Shown here: one piece after another, positions 1-9,891 of the stretch | Layout of the letters: the number at the start of each line of letters is the position of its first letter | Position numbering within the stretch: position 1 is the stretch's first letter | DNA from: Neobacillus sp. PS3-40 | Lineage (GTDB): Bacteria > Bacillota > Bacilli > Bacillales > Cytobacillaceae | Reading direction: 5' to 3' | NCBI RefSeq assembly: GCF_030915485.1 | Contig: NZ_CP133266.1 | Location: 1,798,001 to 1,862,000 of the forward strand | Length of the DNA stretch: 64,000 nucleotides | Notes under the pieces: model-generated | Databases searched by the model: none | What the model saw: the letters and a program-made list of their open reading frames with translations, nothing else | What the model was told of the DNA's origin: nothing | Program-made: the position numbers and the translations under genes

Positions 1-161
1 AAGAGAATCAGCAGCGGACGCACGAGTACATTTAAGATAGATAAGATAAAACTTGCCTCAAGAGCCGTTTTAAATCCTTCTAAATAATAACTGTCATGAA
101 AATACCCAGCTAGCGCGATAAATAATACTGCGTTGATGAGAATTCCAAAGAGCCATTTCAT
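1..161 (-). CDS. yvlD: YvlD-like phage holin family 4 membrane protein, partial
   Basis: The reverse strand from the ATG at 161 encodes an open frame that runs off the left edge, beginning MKWLFGILINAVLFIALAG. Two hydrophobic stretches separated by a short polar segment fit YvlD, a small membrane protein of the phage-holin 4_2 family and last gene of the sigma-W yvlABCD operon in B. subtilis. Its ATG overlaps the stop of the preceding PspC gene as ATGA, so it is probably translationally coupled. The biochemical role is unknown; operon context suggests envelope stress. The C-terminus is outside the window. Confidence 0.8.
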   Translation of the reverse strand, partial: MKWLFGILINAVLFIALAGYFHDSYYLEGFKTALEASFILSILNVLVRPLLIL

Positions 162-358
162 TTTGAAAGCCTTTGTTCATTGGGCATAATGAACACGAGC
201 AAAATATACAGTAATCCCATTGGGAAAAATCCAGTAACCATCAGTAGAATTATAAAGATAATGCGAAGTAATTTAGCATCCATTCCGATAACTTCTGATA
301 GACCGCCAATGACACCTGCTAACATCCTGTTGGTGCGTGACCTCATCCATTTTTTCAT
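158..358 (-). CDS. yvlC: PspC-domain membrane protein YvlC
   Basis: A 66-residue protein starting MKKWMRSRTNRMLAGVIGGL. The PspC domain covers almost the whole length: a basic N-terminus with the conserved AGVIGG segment, then a hydrophobic helix ending in a LVFIMP-like motif. PspC proteins are envelope-stress membrane proteins. The ATG at 358 is chosen because AGGAG lies 11 nt upstream; a TTG at 391 has AAGGAG only about 2 nt away and would add an atypical N-terminus. It lies 38 nt after yvlB and overlaps yvlD by 4 nt. Confidence 0.88.
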   Translation of the reverse strand: MKKWMRSRTNRMLAGVIGGLSEVIGMDAKLLRIIFIILLMVTGFFPMGLLYILLVFIMPNEQRLSK

Positions 359-396
359 GTGTGTTTCAACTCCTAACCCGAGTATTTTCAAACTCC

Positions 397-1518
397 TTAT
401 TTAAAAGGAGTGACCTCATCAGATTTGTGAACAGTAACCGAGCCTGTTTTTGTATCTGCCCATAATTCCAATGCTGCTGTGGGATGGTTGATTGTTTTGA
501 AGCGAAGCAGTTTTTGAATCATTTCATTTTTCTCATCGGTAATTTGAATTCCATCAAGCAGTACATTAAATCCACCCAAATTGGTCTTTAGTTCCCCACT
601 TACAGCAATATCAACAGGAACATAAAAATCAACGCTACCCGTTGTCGCTTTTGCAGATACTGACTCACAGCGATTGTTGCTAAGGTTCATAACCAAATTG
701 CCATTAAACGATTGCATTTCTACTTTACGAAAATCGCCATCGAGCTTAATTGCTCCATTGATCGTTTCTGCTTCCAGATCATCAAAATGACTATTCATAA
801 TTTTAATATACCCATTCGCCGTTTCTGCTTCCATTCTTTTGCCGTTTATAGCGGATAGTTCAATTTTCCCGTTTGCTGTTTTAGCCCTAAAATCTGTCAC
901 AAACAGATGTTCACCTGAAATAGGACCATTAAACATTCTTGCACGTATTCGATCATATTGTGTTTGCGGCACAAAAATAACCGCATCAAGTTTCATCCAC
1001 TTTTGTTGGGTTGTAAATCGGAATTTATCCCCTTCAATCGCAAAAACAACATCTTTTAAAAAGTTTTGACGTGCAAGGTCCTGATTATCAACCCGATACA
1101 CTTTCGCCTGGCATTCAATTCTTACATCCCTTTGATCCCAAGGAACAATTTTCACGGATCCATTCGCCACATCAATATCCATATCCTTAAACATGACATC
1201 ACTTTGATGGAAAATATGTGAGATCTCAACGGATTGTCCGAAGTTTAAATCTAAATCAAAATCTTTGATTTTTTTCAGTGCAGAATCAACAAACTCAAAA
1301 ATTTTATCCTTCGTTGATTGGTATTTCTGGTGTACACCGTCTTCCTTCTTTGCTTCCTCAAAATGGACAACAGTAGAAAGTTCATGAACAATTTCATCCT
1401 GCTTCTGATCGATTGTTTGAGCTCCCTTTTCCAATAGTTCAAGTAGGTTCAGCGCTTCATCCACCGTCAATTTTCCTTCTTCAACCAATTTTAAAATTCG
1501 TATTCTCTCTTCCTTCAC
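397..1518 (-). CDS. yvlB: DUF4097 envelope-stress protein YvlB (LiaX-like)
   Basis: About 373 residues. The N-terminal 35 residues form the short helical SHOCT-like segment seen in YvlB/LiaX proteins (KEERIRILKLVEEGKLTVDE). Residues about 110-350 form a DUF4097-type repeated beta structure with recurring ANG/TING turns (TANGKIELS, TANGYIKI, TINGAIKL). DUF4097 proteins are linked to cell-envelope stress and sometimes bind antimicrobial peptides; the role here is inferred. A GTG at 1518 preceded by GGAGG with 7-nt spacing is chosen; the ATG at 1533 sits on top of that ribosome site. Confidence 0.87.
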   Translation of the reverse strand: MKEERIRILKLVEEGKLTVDEALNLLELLEKGAQTIDQKQDEIVHELSTVVHFEEAKKEDGVHQKYQSTKDKIFEFVDSALKKIKDFDLDLNFGQSVEISHIFHQSDVMFKDMDIDVANGSVKIVPWDQRDVRIECQAKVYRVDNQDLARQNFLKDVVFAIEGDKFRFTTQQKWMKLDAVIFVPQTQYDRIRARMFNGPISGEHLFVTDFRAKTANGKIELSAINGKRMEAETANGYIKIMNSHFDDLEAETINGAIKLDGDFRKVEMQSFNGNLVMNLSNNRCESVSAKATTGSVDFYVPVDIAVSGELKTNLGGFNVLLDGIQITDEKNEMIQKLLRFKTINHPTAALELWADTKTGSVTVHKSDEVTPFK

Positions 1519-1558
1519 ATGGATCCCTCCCATTTTTAATGTAGTATATTTCCATAGA

Positions 1559-1867
1559 TTATCTTAAGGCCTTTATACCTCTAACTATATTCCAAATTGT
1601 AACTCCAATGCTAATGACAACCATTAAAATTACACAACCAATTGTATAAACAGGAATTCCACCTGAAGCCCCAGTCCCATCAAAATAAATGCTGAGTGCA
1701 AGTAGTGGTAACGGAATGAGTGGAATCAAATGTGACAAAAAGGCTTTTTTTGCATGAACTTTGGTATCAGGATCTTCAGATGCTAAAAATACTATAAGCG
1801 GAAAAATAAACGCAGCAAACAGAATGCTAAAGTAGCTTAACGCGGAAAGAACTTTTCTAGTTTCCAT
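1559..1867 (-). CDS. yvlA: DUF4870 membrane protein YvlA
   Basis: 102 residues with three predicted membrane segments (about 10-30, 45-62, 78-98) and the DUF4870 pattern: a short basic start, hydrophobic helix, then a KVHAKKAFLSHL connecting helix. First gene of the yvlABCD operon, about 30 nt downstream of a sigma-W type promoter and about 40 nt before yvlB. AAAGGGAG about 11 nt upstream of the ATG supports the start. Function unknown; the family is small and membrane-bound. Confidence 0.83.
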   Translation of the reverse strand: METRKVLSALSYFSILFAAFIFPLIVFLASEDPDTKVHAKKAFLSHLIPLIPLPLLALSIYFDGTGASGGIPVYTIGCVILMVVISIGVTIWNIVRGIKALR

Positions 1868-1896
1868 CCTTTTTTCAACTCCCTTTACAATTAGTT

Positions 1897-1922
1897 TACG
1901 AAGCGGGCTTTTGAAAGTTTCA
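1897..1922 (-). promoter_or_regulatory. Sigma-W type promoter of yvlABCD
   Basis: Reading the minus strand, TGAAAC (1922-1917), a 16-nt spacer and CGTA (1900-1897) match the B. subtilis sigma-W consensus exactly (TGAAAC-N16-CGTA). It lies about 30 bp upstream of yvlA. The yvlABCD operon is a known sigma-W target in B. subtilis, so sequence and context agree. Confidence 0.85.
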
Positions 1923-2060
1923 TTATCGGGAAACTTTTTATATAAGCTCTACACCAAAAAAGGTTCTTGTATAAGATAGTATTGTTTTTACGATCTTTTT
2001 AAAAGTTTGAAGATCATTTTTAATAATAGTCAAAATAATAATGCCCTACCCCAAATAGTA

Positions 2061-2094
2061 AAAACCAAGGCAGAGTCAACTCTGCCTTGGTTTA
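2061..2094 (-). terminator. Rho-independent terminator of uvrBA
   Basis: Inverted repeat CCAAGGCAGAG / CTCTGCCTTGG with a 4-nt loop, followed on the minus strand by a T run. It overlaps the uvrA stop codon. Confidence 0.88.
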
Positions 2095-4968
2095 GCTTTC
2101 TAGTATAGCTTCTTTTTCTTCAATTTGCTTTTTCATTCTTAAACGATCTCGTTCGAGAATTGGCTTTAAGTATTTACCTGTATAGGATCCGGGTACTTCC
2201 GAAACTTTTTCCGGTGTACCTGTTGCGATGATCGTACCACCTTTATCGCCACCTTCTGGTCCAAGGTCAATAAGATGATCAGTGCCTTTAATCACATCTA
2301 GATTGTGCTCGATGACTAGCACAGTATCACCATTCTCAACTAAGCGCTGCAGAACAACGAGCAAGCGAGAAATATCGTCAACATGTAGTCCTGTTGTCGG
2401 TTCATCCAAAATATAGAATGAACGCCCGGTCGAGCGGCGGTGAAGCTCTGAAGCTAGCTTAACACGCTGCGCTTCTCCACCTGAAAGGGTTGTTGCTGGC
2501 TGTCCAAGTGTAATGTAACCAAGACCAACATCATAAATGGTTTGTAGCTTGCGACTTATTTTAGGAATATTTTCAAAAAAGTTCAGGGCATCCTCGACAG
2601 TCATATCAAGAATATCAGAAATATTTTTCCCCTTATACTTCACTTCGAGTGTTTCACGATTGTAGCGCTTCCCATGGCAAATTTCACATGGAACATACAC
2701 ATCGGGCAAGAAATGCATTTCAATCTTGATAATCCCATCACCGCGGCATGCCTCACAGCGACCACCTTTTACATTAAAGCTGAAACGACCTTTTTTATAG
2801 CCACGTACCTTTGCTTCATTGGTTGAAGCAAAGACATCACGAATATCATCAAACACACCAGTATAGGTTGCTGGGTTTGATCTAGGCGTCCGACCAATTG
2901 GCGACTGGTCAATATCAATGACCTTTTCCAAATGCTCGATTCCCTTCATACTCTTAAATTCACCAGGTCTCGTTTTTGCATGATGGAGCTTTTGAGCAAG
3001 TGATTTATGCAGGATTTCATTAATAAGTGTACTTTTCCCAGAGCCGGAAACTCCCGTAACAGCAACGAACATGCCAAGCGGGAATTTGACATTGACATTT
3101 TTTAAATTATTTTCCGAGGCACCTTTAATTTCTATATACCGCCCATCAGGCTTACGTCGTTCGAGCGGCAGCGGAATAAATTTTTTCCCTAAAAGGTACT
3201 GACCTGTAAGTGAATTTGGGTCTTTCATTACTTCTTCCGGCGTTCCAGCGGAAACAATTTCCCCGCCATGTACACCTGCTCCAGGTCCGACATCGATTAA
3301 ATAGTCTGCTGCGAGCATTGTGTCCTCATCATGTTCAACAACAATCAATGTATTCCCGATATCGCGCATTCTTTTTAATGTACCAATCAGCCTCTCATTA
3401 TCACGCTGATGAAGACCGATCGATGGTTCATCCAAAATGTAGAGAACACCTGTTAAACTAGAACCAATTTGTGTTGCCAAGCGAATCCTTTGCGCCTCAC
3501 CGCCTGACAAAGTTCCAGCTGCTCGGCCTAATGTTAAATAATCCAATCCAACATTGATTAAAAAGCCCAACCGATCACTAATTTCTCTGAAAATAAGTTT
3601 GGCAATGGCCATTTCTTTTTCCGTCAATTCTAATTCTGCAAAAAATTGATTTGCCTCTTCAATTGAAAGATCTGTTAGTTGCGAAATGTGATGACCCGAG
3701 ATCAGCACAGACAAGCTTTCTTTTTTCAAACGATAGCCTTTGCAAGATGGACAAGGCTGCTGCGCCATATATTTTTCCATCTGTTCACGGATATAATCTG
3801 AGCTCGTATCCTTATAGCGACGCTCAACATTTCTCAGTATCCCTTCAAATTCAACTTCGTTCTCTCTAATTTGTCCAAAATCATTTTCATAGCGGAAATA
3901 GATCTTTTCCTTACCTGATCCATATAATATTTTATTCATCAGTGGTTCTGGGATATCCTTTACCGGCGTATCCATGTCAATTCCGTAATGACCGCAAATA
4001 GAGGCGAGTAGCTGTGGATAATATTGCGAGCTTGTTGGCTCCCACGGTGCAATCGCATGTTGATTCAAAGTTAAATCCCTATTCGGAATTACAAGATCCA
4101 AATCAACTTCCAGCTTGTTGCCTAGACCATCACATTCTGGGCATGCTCCAAAAGGGCTATTAAAAGAAAACATTCTTGGCTCAAGCTCTCCAACTGAAAA
4201 ACCACACTGTGGACATGCATGATGTTCACTAAAAAGAAGTTCTTCTTCACCAATAACATCGACGATGACTTTTCCTTCTCCCAGACCAAGTGCAGTTTCA
4301 AGGGAATCTGCAAGCCGGGAAGAAACCCCATCCTTGACCACAATTCGGTCAACAACAACCTCAATTGAATGTTTTTTATTTTTTTCAAGCTCAATCTCAT
4401 CACCGAGATCTATCATTTCACCGTCGACCCGGACACGGACAAACCCTTGCTTCTTAATATCTTCAAATACTTTAACATGTGTCCCTTTTCGTCCAGACAC
4501 CATTGGAGCAAGGATTTGCATTTTCGTGCGCTCTGGATAATCAAGAATTCGGTCCACCATTTGTTCAATCGTTTGCGACGATATCTCGATATGGTGAATC
4601 GGGCAGGTTGGGCGCCCAACTCGTGCAAATAATAACCGAAAATAATCATAGATTTCTGTTACCGTTCCGACTGTGGACCTTGGATTACGGCTTGTTGTTT
4701 TTTGATCAATCGAAATCGCAGGGGATAGACCTTCAATCATATCCACATCTGGCTTATCCATCTGTCCCAAGAATTGCCGAGCATAAGCTGATAATGACTC
4801 AACATAGCGGCGTTGTCCTTCCGCATAAATGGTATCGAAGGCAAGTGAAGACTTACCCGAACCAGAAAGTCCTGTCAAAACAACAAGCTTATCTCTCGGA
4901 ATGGTGACATCAATATTTTTTAAATTGTGGGCTCTGGCGCCTTTCACAATCAGTTTATCCATCGCCAT
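2092..4968 (-). CDS. uvrA: Excinuclease ABC subunit A
   Basis: 958 residues, the normal UvrA length. It is the damage-recognition ATPase of nucleotide excision repair, working in the cytoplasm with UvrB and UvrC. Two ABC modules are seen: Walker [10 protein letters not shown] near residue 32 and GVSGSGKST near 640, each with its LSGGEAQR signature, and [10 protein letters not shown] / [10 protein letters not shown] Walker B motifs. Zinc-binding CXXC pairs occur near residues 254-281 and 740-765. It begins 8 nt after the uvrB stop, so the two genes form an operon that ends at the terminator overlapping the uvrA stop. Confidence 0.98.
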   Translation of the reverse strand: MAMDKLIVKGARAHNLKNIDVTIPRDKLVVLTGLSGSGKSSLAFDTIYAEGQRRYVESLSAYARQFLGQMDKPDVDMIEGLSPAISIDQKTTSRNPRSTVGTVTEIYDYFRLLFARVGRPTCPIHHIEISSQTIEQMVDRILDYPERTKMQILAPMVSGRKGTHVKVFEDIKKQGFVRVRVDGEMIDLGDEIELEKNKKHSIEVVVDRIVVKDGVSSRLADSLETALGLGEGKVIVDVIGEEELLFSEHHACPQCGFSVGELEPRMFSFNSPFGACPECDGLGNKLEVDLDLVIPNRDLTLNQHAIAPWEPTSSQYYPQLLASICGHYGIDMDTPVKDIPEPLMNKILYGSGKEKIYFRYENDFGQIRENEVEFEGILRNVERRYKDTSSDYIREQMEKYMAQQPCPSCKGYRLKKESLSVLISGHHISQLTDLSIEEANQFFAELELTEKEMAIAKLIFREISDRLGFLINVGLDYLTLGRAAGTLSGGEAQRIRLATQIGSSLTGVLYILDEPSIGLHQRDNERLIGTLKRMRDIGNTLIVVEHDEDTMLAADYLIDVGPGAGVHGGEIVSAGTPEEVMKDPNSLTGQYLLGKKFIPLPLERRKPDGRYIEIKGASENNLKNVNVKFPLGMFVAVTGVSGSGKSTLINEILHKSLAQKLHHAKTRPGEFKSMKGIEHLEKVIDIDQSPIGRTPRSNPATYTGVFDDIRDVFASTNEAKVRGYKKGRFSFNVKGGRCEACRGDGIIKIEMHFLPDVYVPCEICHGKRYNRETLEVKYKGKNISDILDMTVEDALNFFENIPKISRKLQTIYDVGLGYITLGQPATTLSGGEAQRVKLASELHRRSTGRSFYILDEPTTGLHVDDISRLLVVLQRLVENGDTVLVIEHNLDVIKGTDHLIDLGPEGGDKGGTIIATGTPEKVSEVPGSYTGKYLKPILERDRLRMKKQIEEKEAILES

Positions 4969-4976
4969 GTTTTACG

Positions 4977-6956
4977 TCATCCTTCCGCTTTTAACTCAAA
5001 TAATAAATCACGAAGCTCTGCTGCTCGTTCAAAATCAAGCGCTTTGGCTGCTTCCTTCATCTCTTTTTCCATATCAGAAAGTAAGCGATTTTTTTCTTTT
5101 TTCGTCAACTTGCCAAAGGAGGCCGCTGGTTTGTAATCCTCCTGGTCCTCTGCAGCATGTGTGGCACGAATCGCCTCGCGAATATTTTTTTGGATCGTCG
5201 TTGGCGTGATACCATGCTTTTCATTGTACTCTTCTTGAATGGCACGGCGCCTGTTTGTCTCACTGATCGCCACTTCCATTGAATGAGTAATTTTATTTCC
5301 ATACATAATAACGCGACCATTTGAATTCCGGGCAGCTCGTCCAATCGTTTGGATTAACGAACGTTCCGAACGGAGGAATCCTTCCTTATCTGCATCCAAG
5401 ATGGTCACTAGTGAAACCTCTGGAATATCAAGCCCTTCTCTGAGCAAGTTAATTCCGACAAGAACATCATATTTCCCAAGCCGAAGCTGACGGATGATTT
5501 CAATCCGATCCAGCGTTTTAACTTCAGAATGCAAATATTGTACTTTAATTCCGATTTCTTTCAGATAATCGGTCAAATCCTCTGACATTTTTTTCGTAAG
5601 TGTTGTTACTAATACGCGTTCATTCAGTTTAACGCGATCCTGAATTTCTCCAATCAAGTCATCAATCTGGCCTTCAATCGGGCGCACTTCAATAATAGGA
5701 TCAAGCAAGCCTGTCGGCCGAATGATTTGTTCAATCATTTCCGGTGTATGCTCTAATTCAAACGGACCGGGAGTCGCTGAAACATAAACAATATTGGAGA
5801 CATGTTCTTCAAATTCAGCAAATGTAAGTGGCCTATTATCAAGTGCAGATGGCAGACGAAATCCATGATCAACCAAAACTTGTTTCCGCGCCTTATCCCC
5901 ATTAAACATACCGCGGATTTGTGGCAAAGTAACATGGGACTCATCAATGATAATCATTAAGTCCTTAGGAAAATAATCTAGCAACGTATATGGAGTGGAG
6001 CCGGCAGGTCTTAGTGTTAAATGGCGTGAGTAGTTTTCAATGCCGGAGCAAAAGCCCACTTCCCTCATCATTTCAAGGTCATAACGTGTCCGTTGTTCGA
6101 GGCGCTGAGCCTCAAGCAGTTTATTATTTTCACGGAGCTCGCTAAGGCGAACCTCAAGTTCTTTTTCTATATTTTCGATCGCAATCTTTAATTTTTCTTC
6201 CCTTGTCACGAAGTGAGATGCCGGGAAAATAGCCACATGGTCGCGCTCCCCAATAATTTCACCGGTCAGAGCATCAACTTCACGAATTCGGTCGATATCA
6301 TCCCCAAAAAATTCAACCCGAATGCAGTGTTCATCACGAGAGACTGGGAAAACTTCGACAACATCACCACGTACTCGGAATGTTCCGCGTTTAAAGTCGA
6401 TGTCATTCCGTTCATACTGGATATCAACTAAGCGTCTTAGTAGCTGATTACGCTCGATTTCCATTCCTGTTCTAAGCGAGAGCACCATTTCACTATACTC
6501 TTCCGGTGAACCGAGGCCATAGATACACGAAACAGAGGCAATAATAATGACATCCTTGCGCTCAAATAATGAAGACGTTGCCGAGTGGCGCAGTTTATCG
6601 ATTTCATCATTGATGCTGGCATCTTTTTCAATAAACGTATCTGTATGTGGCACATAGGCCTCTGGCTGATAGTAATCATAATAACTAACAAAGTATTCAA
6701 CTGCATTATTTGGAAAAAATTCTTTAAATTCACTGTAGAGCTGACCAGCTAACGTTTTATTGTGTGCAATGATTAGCGTTGGCCTATTTACCTCTTTGAT
6801 CAAGTTTGAAACCGTAAACGTCTTACCTGTACCTGTTGCACCAAGCAGTGTTTGATGGCGCTTATTGTTTTGAATACCTTCTACTAATTTTCGAATCGCT
6901 TCTGGCTGATCTCCCTGAGGCGAATATTTTGAAACTAATTCAAATTGGTCCTTCAC
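4977..6956 (-). CDS. uvrB: Excinuclease ABC subunit B
   Basis: 659 residues, full length. UvrB is the helicase-like subunit that verifies damage and recruits UvrC. Walker A GATGTGKT lies at about residue 39, the beta-hairpin [15 protein letters not shown] near 92, IIDESH in the middle, the helicase motif QTIGRAARN near 540, and the UVR domain at about 620-655. The start is a GTG with CAGGAGGAA 6-7 nt upstream. It is first of the uvrBA pair; a LexA-like box lies about 360 bp upstream, indicating SOS control. Confidence 0.98.
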   Translation of the reverse strand: MKDQFELVSKYSPQGDQPEAIRKLVEGIQNNKRHQTLLGATGTGKTFTVSNLIKEVNRPTLIIAHNKTLAGQLYSEFKEFFPNNAVEYFVSYYDYYQPEAYVPHTDTFIEKDASINDEIDKLRHSATSSLFERKDVIIIASVSCIYGLGSPEEYSEMVLSLRTGMEIERNQLLRRLVDIQYERNDIDFKRGTFRVRGDVVEVFPVSRDEHCIRVEFFGDDIDRIREVDALTGEIIGERDHVAIFPASHFVTREEKLKIAIENIEKELEVRLSELRENNKLLEAQRLEQRTRYDLEMMREVGFCSGIENYSRHLTLRPAGSTPYTLLDYFPKDLMIIIDESHVTLPQIRGMFNGDKARKQVLVDHGFRLPSALDNRPLTFAEFEEHVSNIVYVSATPGPFELEHTPEMIEQIIRPTGLLDPIIEVRPIEGQIDDLIGEIQDRVKLNERVLVTTLTKKMSEDLTDYLKEIGIKVQYLHSEVKTLDRIEIIRQLRLGKYDVLVGINLLREGLDIPEVSLVTILDADKEGFLRSERSLIQTIGRAARNSNGRVIMYGNKITHSMEVAISETNRRRAIQEEYNEKHGITPTTIQKNIREAIRATHAAEDQEDYKPAASFGKLTKKEKNRLLSDMEKEMKEAAKALDFERAAELRDLLFELKAEG

Positions 6957-7012
6957 AAGAAATTCCTCCTGTAAAAATAGGATCCGTCCTTTTATTGTTG
7001 CTTTTCAGCAAG

Positions 7013-7229
7013 TTATTCACAAATTAACATTATTATTAATAACTATTACTAAGTTATCAACATTTCATAATAAGTTATCCACAAATTCACAAACATTATC
7101 AACATTGTTAAAAATTTTTACTAAAAATAAAAAAAGTTATCAACGGGTTTTAATTAGATATCCACAATTTCTTATGAGATATCAACAACTTTTAATTAGA
7201 TATCAACAATTATATAAGAGTTATTAACA
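7013..7229 (+). repeat. 21-bp phased array of DnaA-box-like 9-mers upstream of uvrB
   Basis: Nine copies of a TTATNNACA-type 9-mer, all in one orientation, start at 7013, 7054, 7075, 7096, 7138, 7158, 7179, 7200 and 7221. Spacings are 41, 21, 21, 42, 20, 21, 21 and 21 bp, i.e. multiples of two helical turns with two positions lost. TTATTCACA (7013) and TTATCCACA (7075) match the DnaA-box consensus TTATNCACA exactly; others read TTATCAACA, ATATCCACA, ATATCAACA or TTATTAACA. Linkers are AT-rich and diverged. DnaA binding is inferred. Confidence 0.75.
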
Positions 7230-7313
7230 ATTATTAATTAACTTGTGACTGAAAAGACAAAAACTCCTATTACCCATTCTACCACAAAGCATTCAAAACA
7301 AACCAATAATATG

Positions 7314-7327
7314 CGAACGAATATTCG
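7314..7327. promoter_or_regulatory. LexA (DinR) SOS box for uvrBA
   Basis: CGAACGAATATTCG matches the Bacillus LexA consensus CGAACRNRYGTTYG at 13 of 14 positions (one G-to-A change). It is also within a perfect palindrome AACGAATATTCGTT. It lies about 360 bp upstream of uvrB; a TAGAAT -10-like hexamer follows on the minus strand near 7280. uvrB is a classical SOS gene in B. subtilis. The distance to the gene is unusually long. Confidence 0.65.
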
Positions 7328-7467
7328 TTTTTCCGTTTTATCCACGGTTATAGCAAGATGAAAATGAATGCACTTGTAATGATCTTTTTTCTCGATTTTT
7401 TCCCAAACACAGGCATCATTCACTATTTTTAATAAATCCAAAATTAAAGTTATGGATCAAAAATCGA

Positions 7468-7494
7468 AAAACCCACCAGACTCCCGGCAGGTTT
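7468..7494 (-). terminator. Terminator of the czcD-like gene
   Basis: On the minus strand AAACCTGCC pairs with GGTGGGTTT around an 8-nt loop, followed by a T run, about 30 nt after the stop codon of the cation exporter. Confidence 0.75.
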
Positions 7495-7524
7495 CCCACT
7501 AACACTTCTTTGTTTGCACTTACT

Positions 7525-8448
7525 TTAATTACATGTCCCATGTGGACTAGGACAACCGTTGGTCACTTTTTCCACCTGAATGGTACTATGCTCAATATCA
7601 AATTGGTCATGGAGAATTCTTTGTGATTGAGACAGAATTTCATCATGAACAGCATTATCTAAAATGGTAATATGGCAACTCAATACAGGATAACCAGAAG
7701 TTATTGTCCAAACATGGAGGTCATGAACCTCTTTGACCATTGGAAGCCCGCACAATGCTTCTTTTACCTGCTTTATATCGATTTGTTCAGGTGCACCTTC
7801 CATCAGAACATGGAACGATTCCTTCACAACCCGCCAACCACTAATAATAATGAGTATCCCAACAATGATACTAGCGATTGGATCAGCAATTCCCCAGCCA
7901 AAATACATAATGAATAACGCCGCCACAATTGCACCGACCGATCCAAGCAAATCACCAAGCACATGTAGAAACGCACTTCTAATATTCAAGTTATCGTCCT
8001 TATCACCCTTCATTAACATCCAGGCGGCAATAATATTAACGATAAATCCGATAACTGAAATGACAAGCATTCCTTGGCTTTGCACTTCTGGTGGCGCAAA
8101 AAGGCGCTGAAATGCTTCATAAAAAATATAAATTGAAACGACGACGAGCGTAATCCCATTTAAACCGGCAGCAATGATCTCAAACCTTTTATAGCCAAAT
8201 GTTTTATCTTGAGATACCTCCCGTTCACCGAGCTTTAGGGCAAAAAAACTAAGGCCGAGTGAGGCTGCATCACTTAACATATGACCCGCGTCAGACAGCA
8301 AAGCAAGGCTATTCGTGAACAGTCCTCCAACGACTTCAACTATCATAAAAACAGCAATCAAAATAAATGAACTCAATAATGCCTTTTTATTTCCTGTATG
8401 CGAATGGCCGTGATGATGGTCATGAGAATGTCCATGATGGTGACCCAT
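7525..8448 (-). CDS. czcD: Cation diffusion facilitator, CzcD/ZitB type
   Basis: About 307 residues. CDF proteins export Zn2+, Cd2+ or Co2+ in exchange for protons or K+ at the cytoplasmic membrane. A His-rich N-terminus (MGHHHGHSHDHHHGHSH) precedes six membrane segments; the paired HxxxD/DxxxD-type metal site shows as LLSDAGHMLSDA near residue 50 and a second HVLGDLLGS near 155. The cytoplasmic C-terminal domain ends in CPSPHGTC. The ATG at 8448 has AAGGAGGA upstream; an ORF start 33 nt further up lacks this. A CadC-type repressor gene lies just upstream on the same strand, suggesting metal induction. Confidence 0.92.
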   Translation of the reverse strand: MGHHHGHSHDHHHGHSHTGNKKALLSSFILIAVFMIVEVVGGLFTNSLALLSDAGHMLSDAASLGLSFFALKLGEREVSQDKTFGYKRFEIIAAGLNGITLVVVSIYIFYEAFQRLFAPPEVQSQGMLVISVIGFIVNIIAAWMLMKGDKDDNLNIRSAFLHVLGDLLGSVGAIVAALFIMYFGWGIADPIASIIVGILIIISGWRVVKESFHVLMEGAPEQIDIKQVKEALCGLPMVKEVHDLHVWTITSGYPVLSCHITILDNAVHDEILSQSQRILHDQFDIEHSTIQVEKVTNGCPSPHGTCN

Positions 8449-8668
8449 AAAGTGAATCCTCCTTAAAACATACATGGGCATGTAACCCCCCAGGTACGAG
8501 AGTAAAATAACAATAAAATCCGAGCAAAAAATTTAATCAATTTTTCCAAAAGAGATTACTTTTACAATATGAAAAAAATCAATGAATGGTTTATATTAGT
8601 AGGTTTTTCTTATTAACTCTTAACAATACGAAGGACGAAATTGAATTCGTTCTAGTTTTTTGTTCCCT

Positions 8669-9037
8669 TTACCCACGATTTGTTAACTCATCCAAATGCT
8701 CAAAAGCGATATAAATCAGCTGTTTTACATGATCATCATCAAGAGAATAATAAACAAGCTTGCCGAGCTTCCTATATTTGGCAAGTCCTAAATTTTTCAA
8801 ATGGCGTAAATGATGGGACGCTGTTGCTGTTGTTGCCCCGACGATGTTGGCTACATCACAAACACACAGCTCCTCTTCAATCGTGAGAGCATAGGCAATT
8901 TTCATTCGTGTTTCGTCGGACAATGCTTTAAAGAGAGTAGCTACATCATGAATTTTTCCCTTGTCCAATTGTTTTTGAACATGATTTACCTTTATATCTT
9001 CAACACAGTGAACCTGACAAACATCCTGCTCTTTCAT
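8669..9037 (-). CDS. cadC: ArsR/SmtB-family metal sensor, CadC type
   Basis: 122 residues. A winged-helix ArsR fold with the alpha-3 metal motif ELCVCDVA (residues about 56-63) and extra N-terminal cysteines (CQVHC), the two features that define CadC-type Cd/Pb/Zn sensors. The recognition helix reads TTATASHHLRHLKNLGL. When metal binds, such repressors release DNA. Two operator-like palindromes stand immediately upstream, so it is probably autoregulated. Its likely target is the CDF exporter downstream on the same strand after 220 bp; no terminator is evident between them. Confidence 0.9.
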   Translation of the reverse strand: MKEQDVCQVHCVEDIKVNHVQKQLDKGKIHDVATLFKALSDETRMKIAYALTIEEELCVCDVANIVGATTATASHHLRHLKNLGLAKYRKLGKLVYYSLDDDHVKQLIYIAFEHLDELTNRG

Positions 9038-9052
9038 AAATTCACCTTCTAT

Positions 9053-9100
9053 TATTCAAATGATCGTTTGAATATATCATATTCAAACAACTATTTGAAT
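9053..9100. promoter_or_regulatory. Tandem CadC/ArsR operators
   Basis: Two palindromes: TATTCAAA-N6-TTTGAATA (9053-9074) and ATTCAAA-N6-TTTGAAT (9081-9100), centres 27 bp apart. They closely resemble the cad operator of staphylococcal CadC (TCAAATA-TATTTGA type). They lie directly before the repressor gene and 80-125 bp from the divergent DUF2071 gene. Confidence 0.78.
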
Positions 9101-9178
9101 GTCAAACATAAAAAGGTTTTTTTCTTCTTATTTTGGAAAAATAAAAGAAAAGGGGGCGTTACTTTGCAGGAGGAGCTA

Positions 9179-9891
9179 GTGAAAGTCGAACATCGCCCAT
9201 ATCCTCTCCCACAATCACCCTGGATCATGACGCAAACATGGGAACATTTACTATTTTTGCATTGGAGAGAGTCCGAACAACTGATCAAGCACTTTTACCA
9301 TCAGAATTAGAATTAGATACATTTGGGGGAGACGCCTGGATTAGTGCCTTGCCATTTAGGGTGACACATCAACGATTTAGAGGATTCCCGGAGCTTCCGT
9401 TGATGAATACCTTTTTAGAAATTAATGTTCGTACATATGTAAAATATAAAGACTTGCAAGGCGTTTACTTTTTTTCACTTGATGCAAACCATCCCTTAAC
9501 GGTTTTGGGTGCAAAAACTCTAGCATTACCATATAAACATGCTTCTATGGCAATGGAGGAAAAAAACAAAGTGGTTGATTTTAAAAGTAATCGGCTATTC
9601 ACTGGCAACCATCTCGGAAAGTTTGCGGCGATTTACAAACCTGTTGGCGAGCCATGCTCAACCGTCCAAGGTAGCCTCGATCACTGGCTTCTTGAACGCT
9701 ATTGCCTGTTCACAAAATGGGGGAACCAGATTTTAAGAGGGGATATCCATCATGATAAATGGAGGGTAAATAAGGTTGATGCGAAGATTGTGGAAAATAC
9801 AGTAGGCCCATTTGGATCGCCCCCCGAAAGTCCGCTACTACATTACGCTTTATCTAAAATGACATTTGTCTGGCCTTTAAAAAAAGGCTGA
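9179..9891 (+). pseudogene. yqjF: DUF2071 (YqjF-like) protein, frameshifted near 9285
   Basis: Reading from a GTG at 9179 (AGGAGG 5 nt upstream) gives a normal YqjF start including MTQTWEHLLFLHWRESEQLIK, but the frame ends at 9310. The rest of the family sequence, LLPSELELDTFGGDAWISALPF onward in pieces, continues in another frame to 9891. The junction is around 9283-9290 and is explained by one missing base or two extra. The product would be about 237 residues if repaired. Family function is unknown. It could be a true pseudogene or an assembly/sequencing error; an ATG at 9238 in the second frame has no ribosome site. Confidence 0.8.

Noticed and set aside
7238-7441. Small minus-strand open frame upstream of uvrB (possible csbA)
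   Set aside because: Does not resemble CsbA, lacks a ribosome site, and spans the LexA box.
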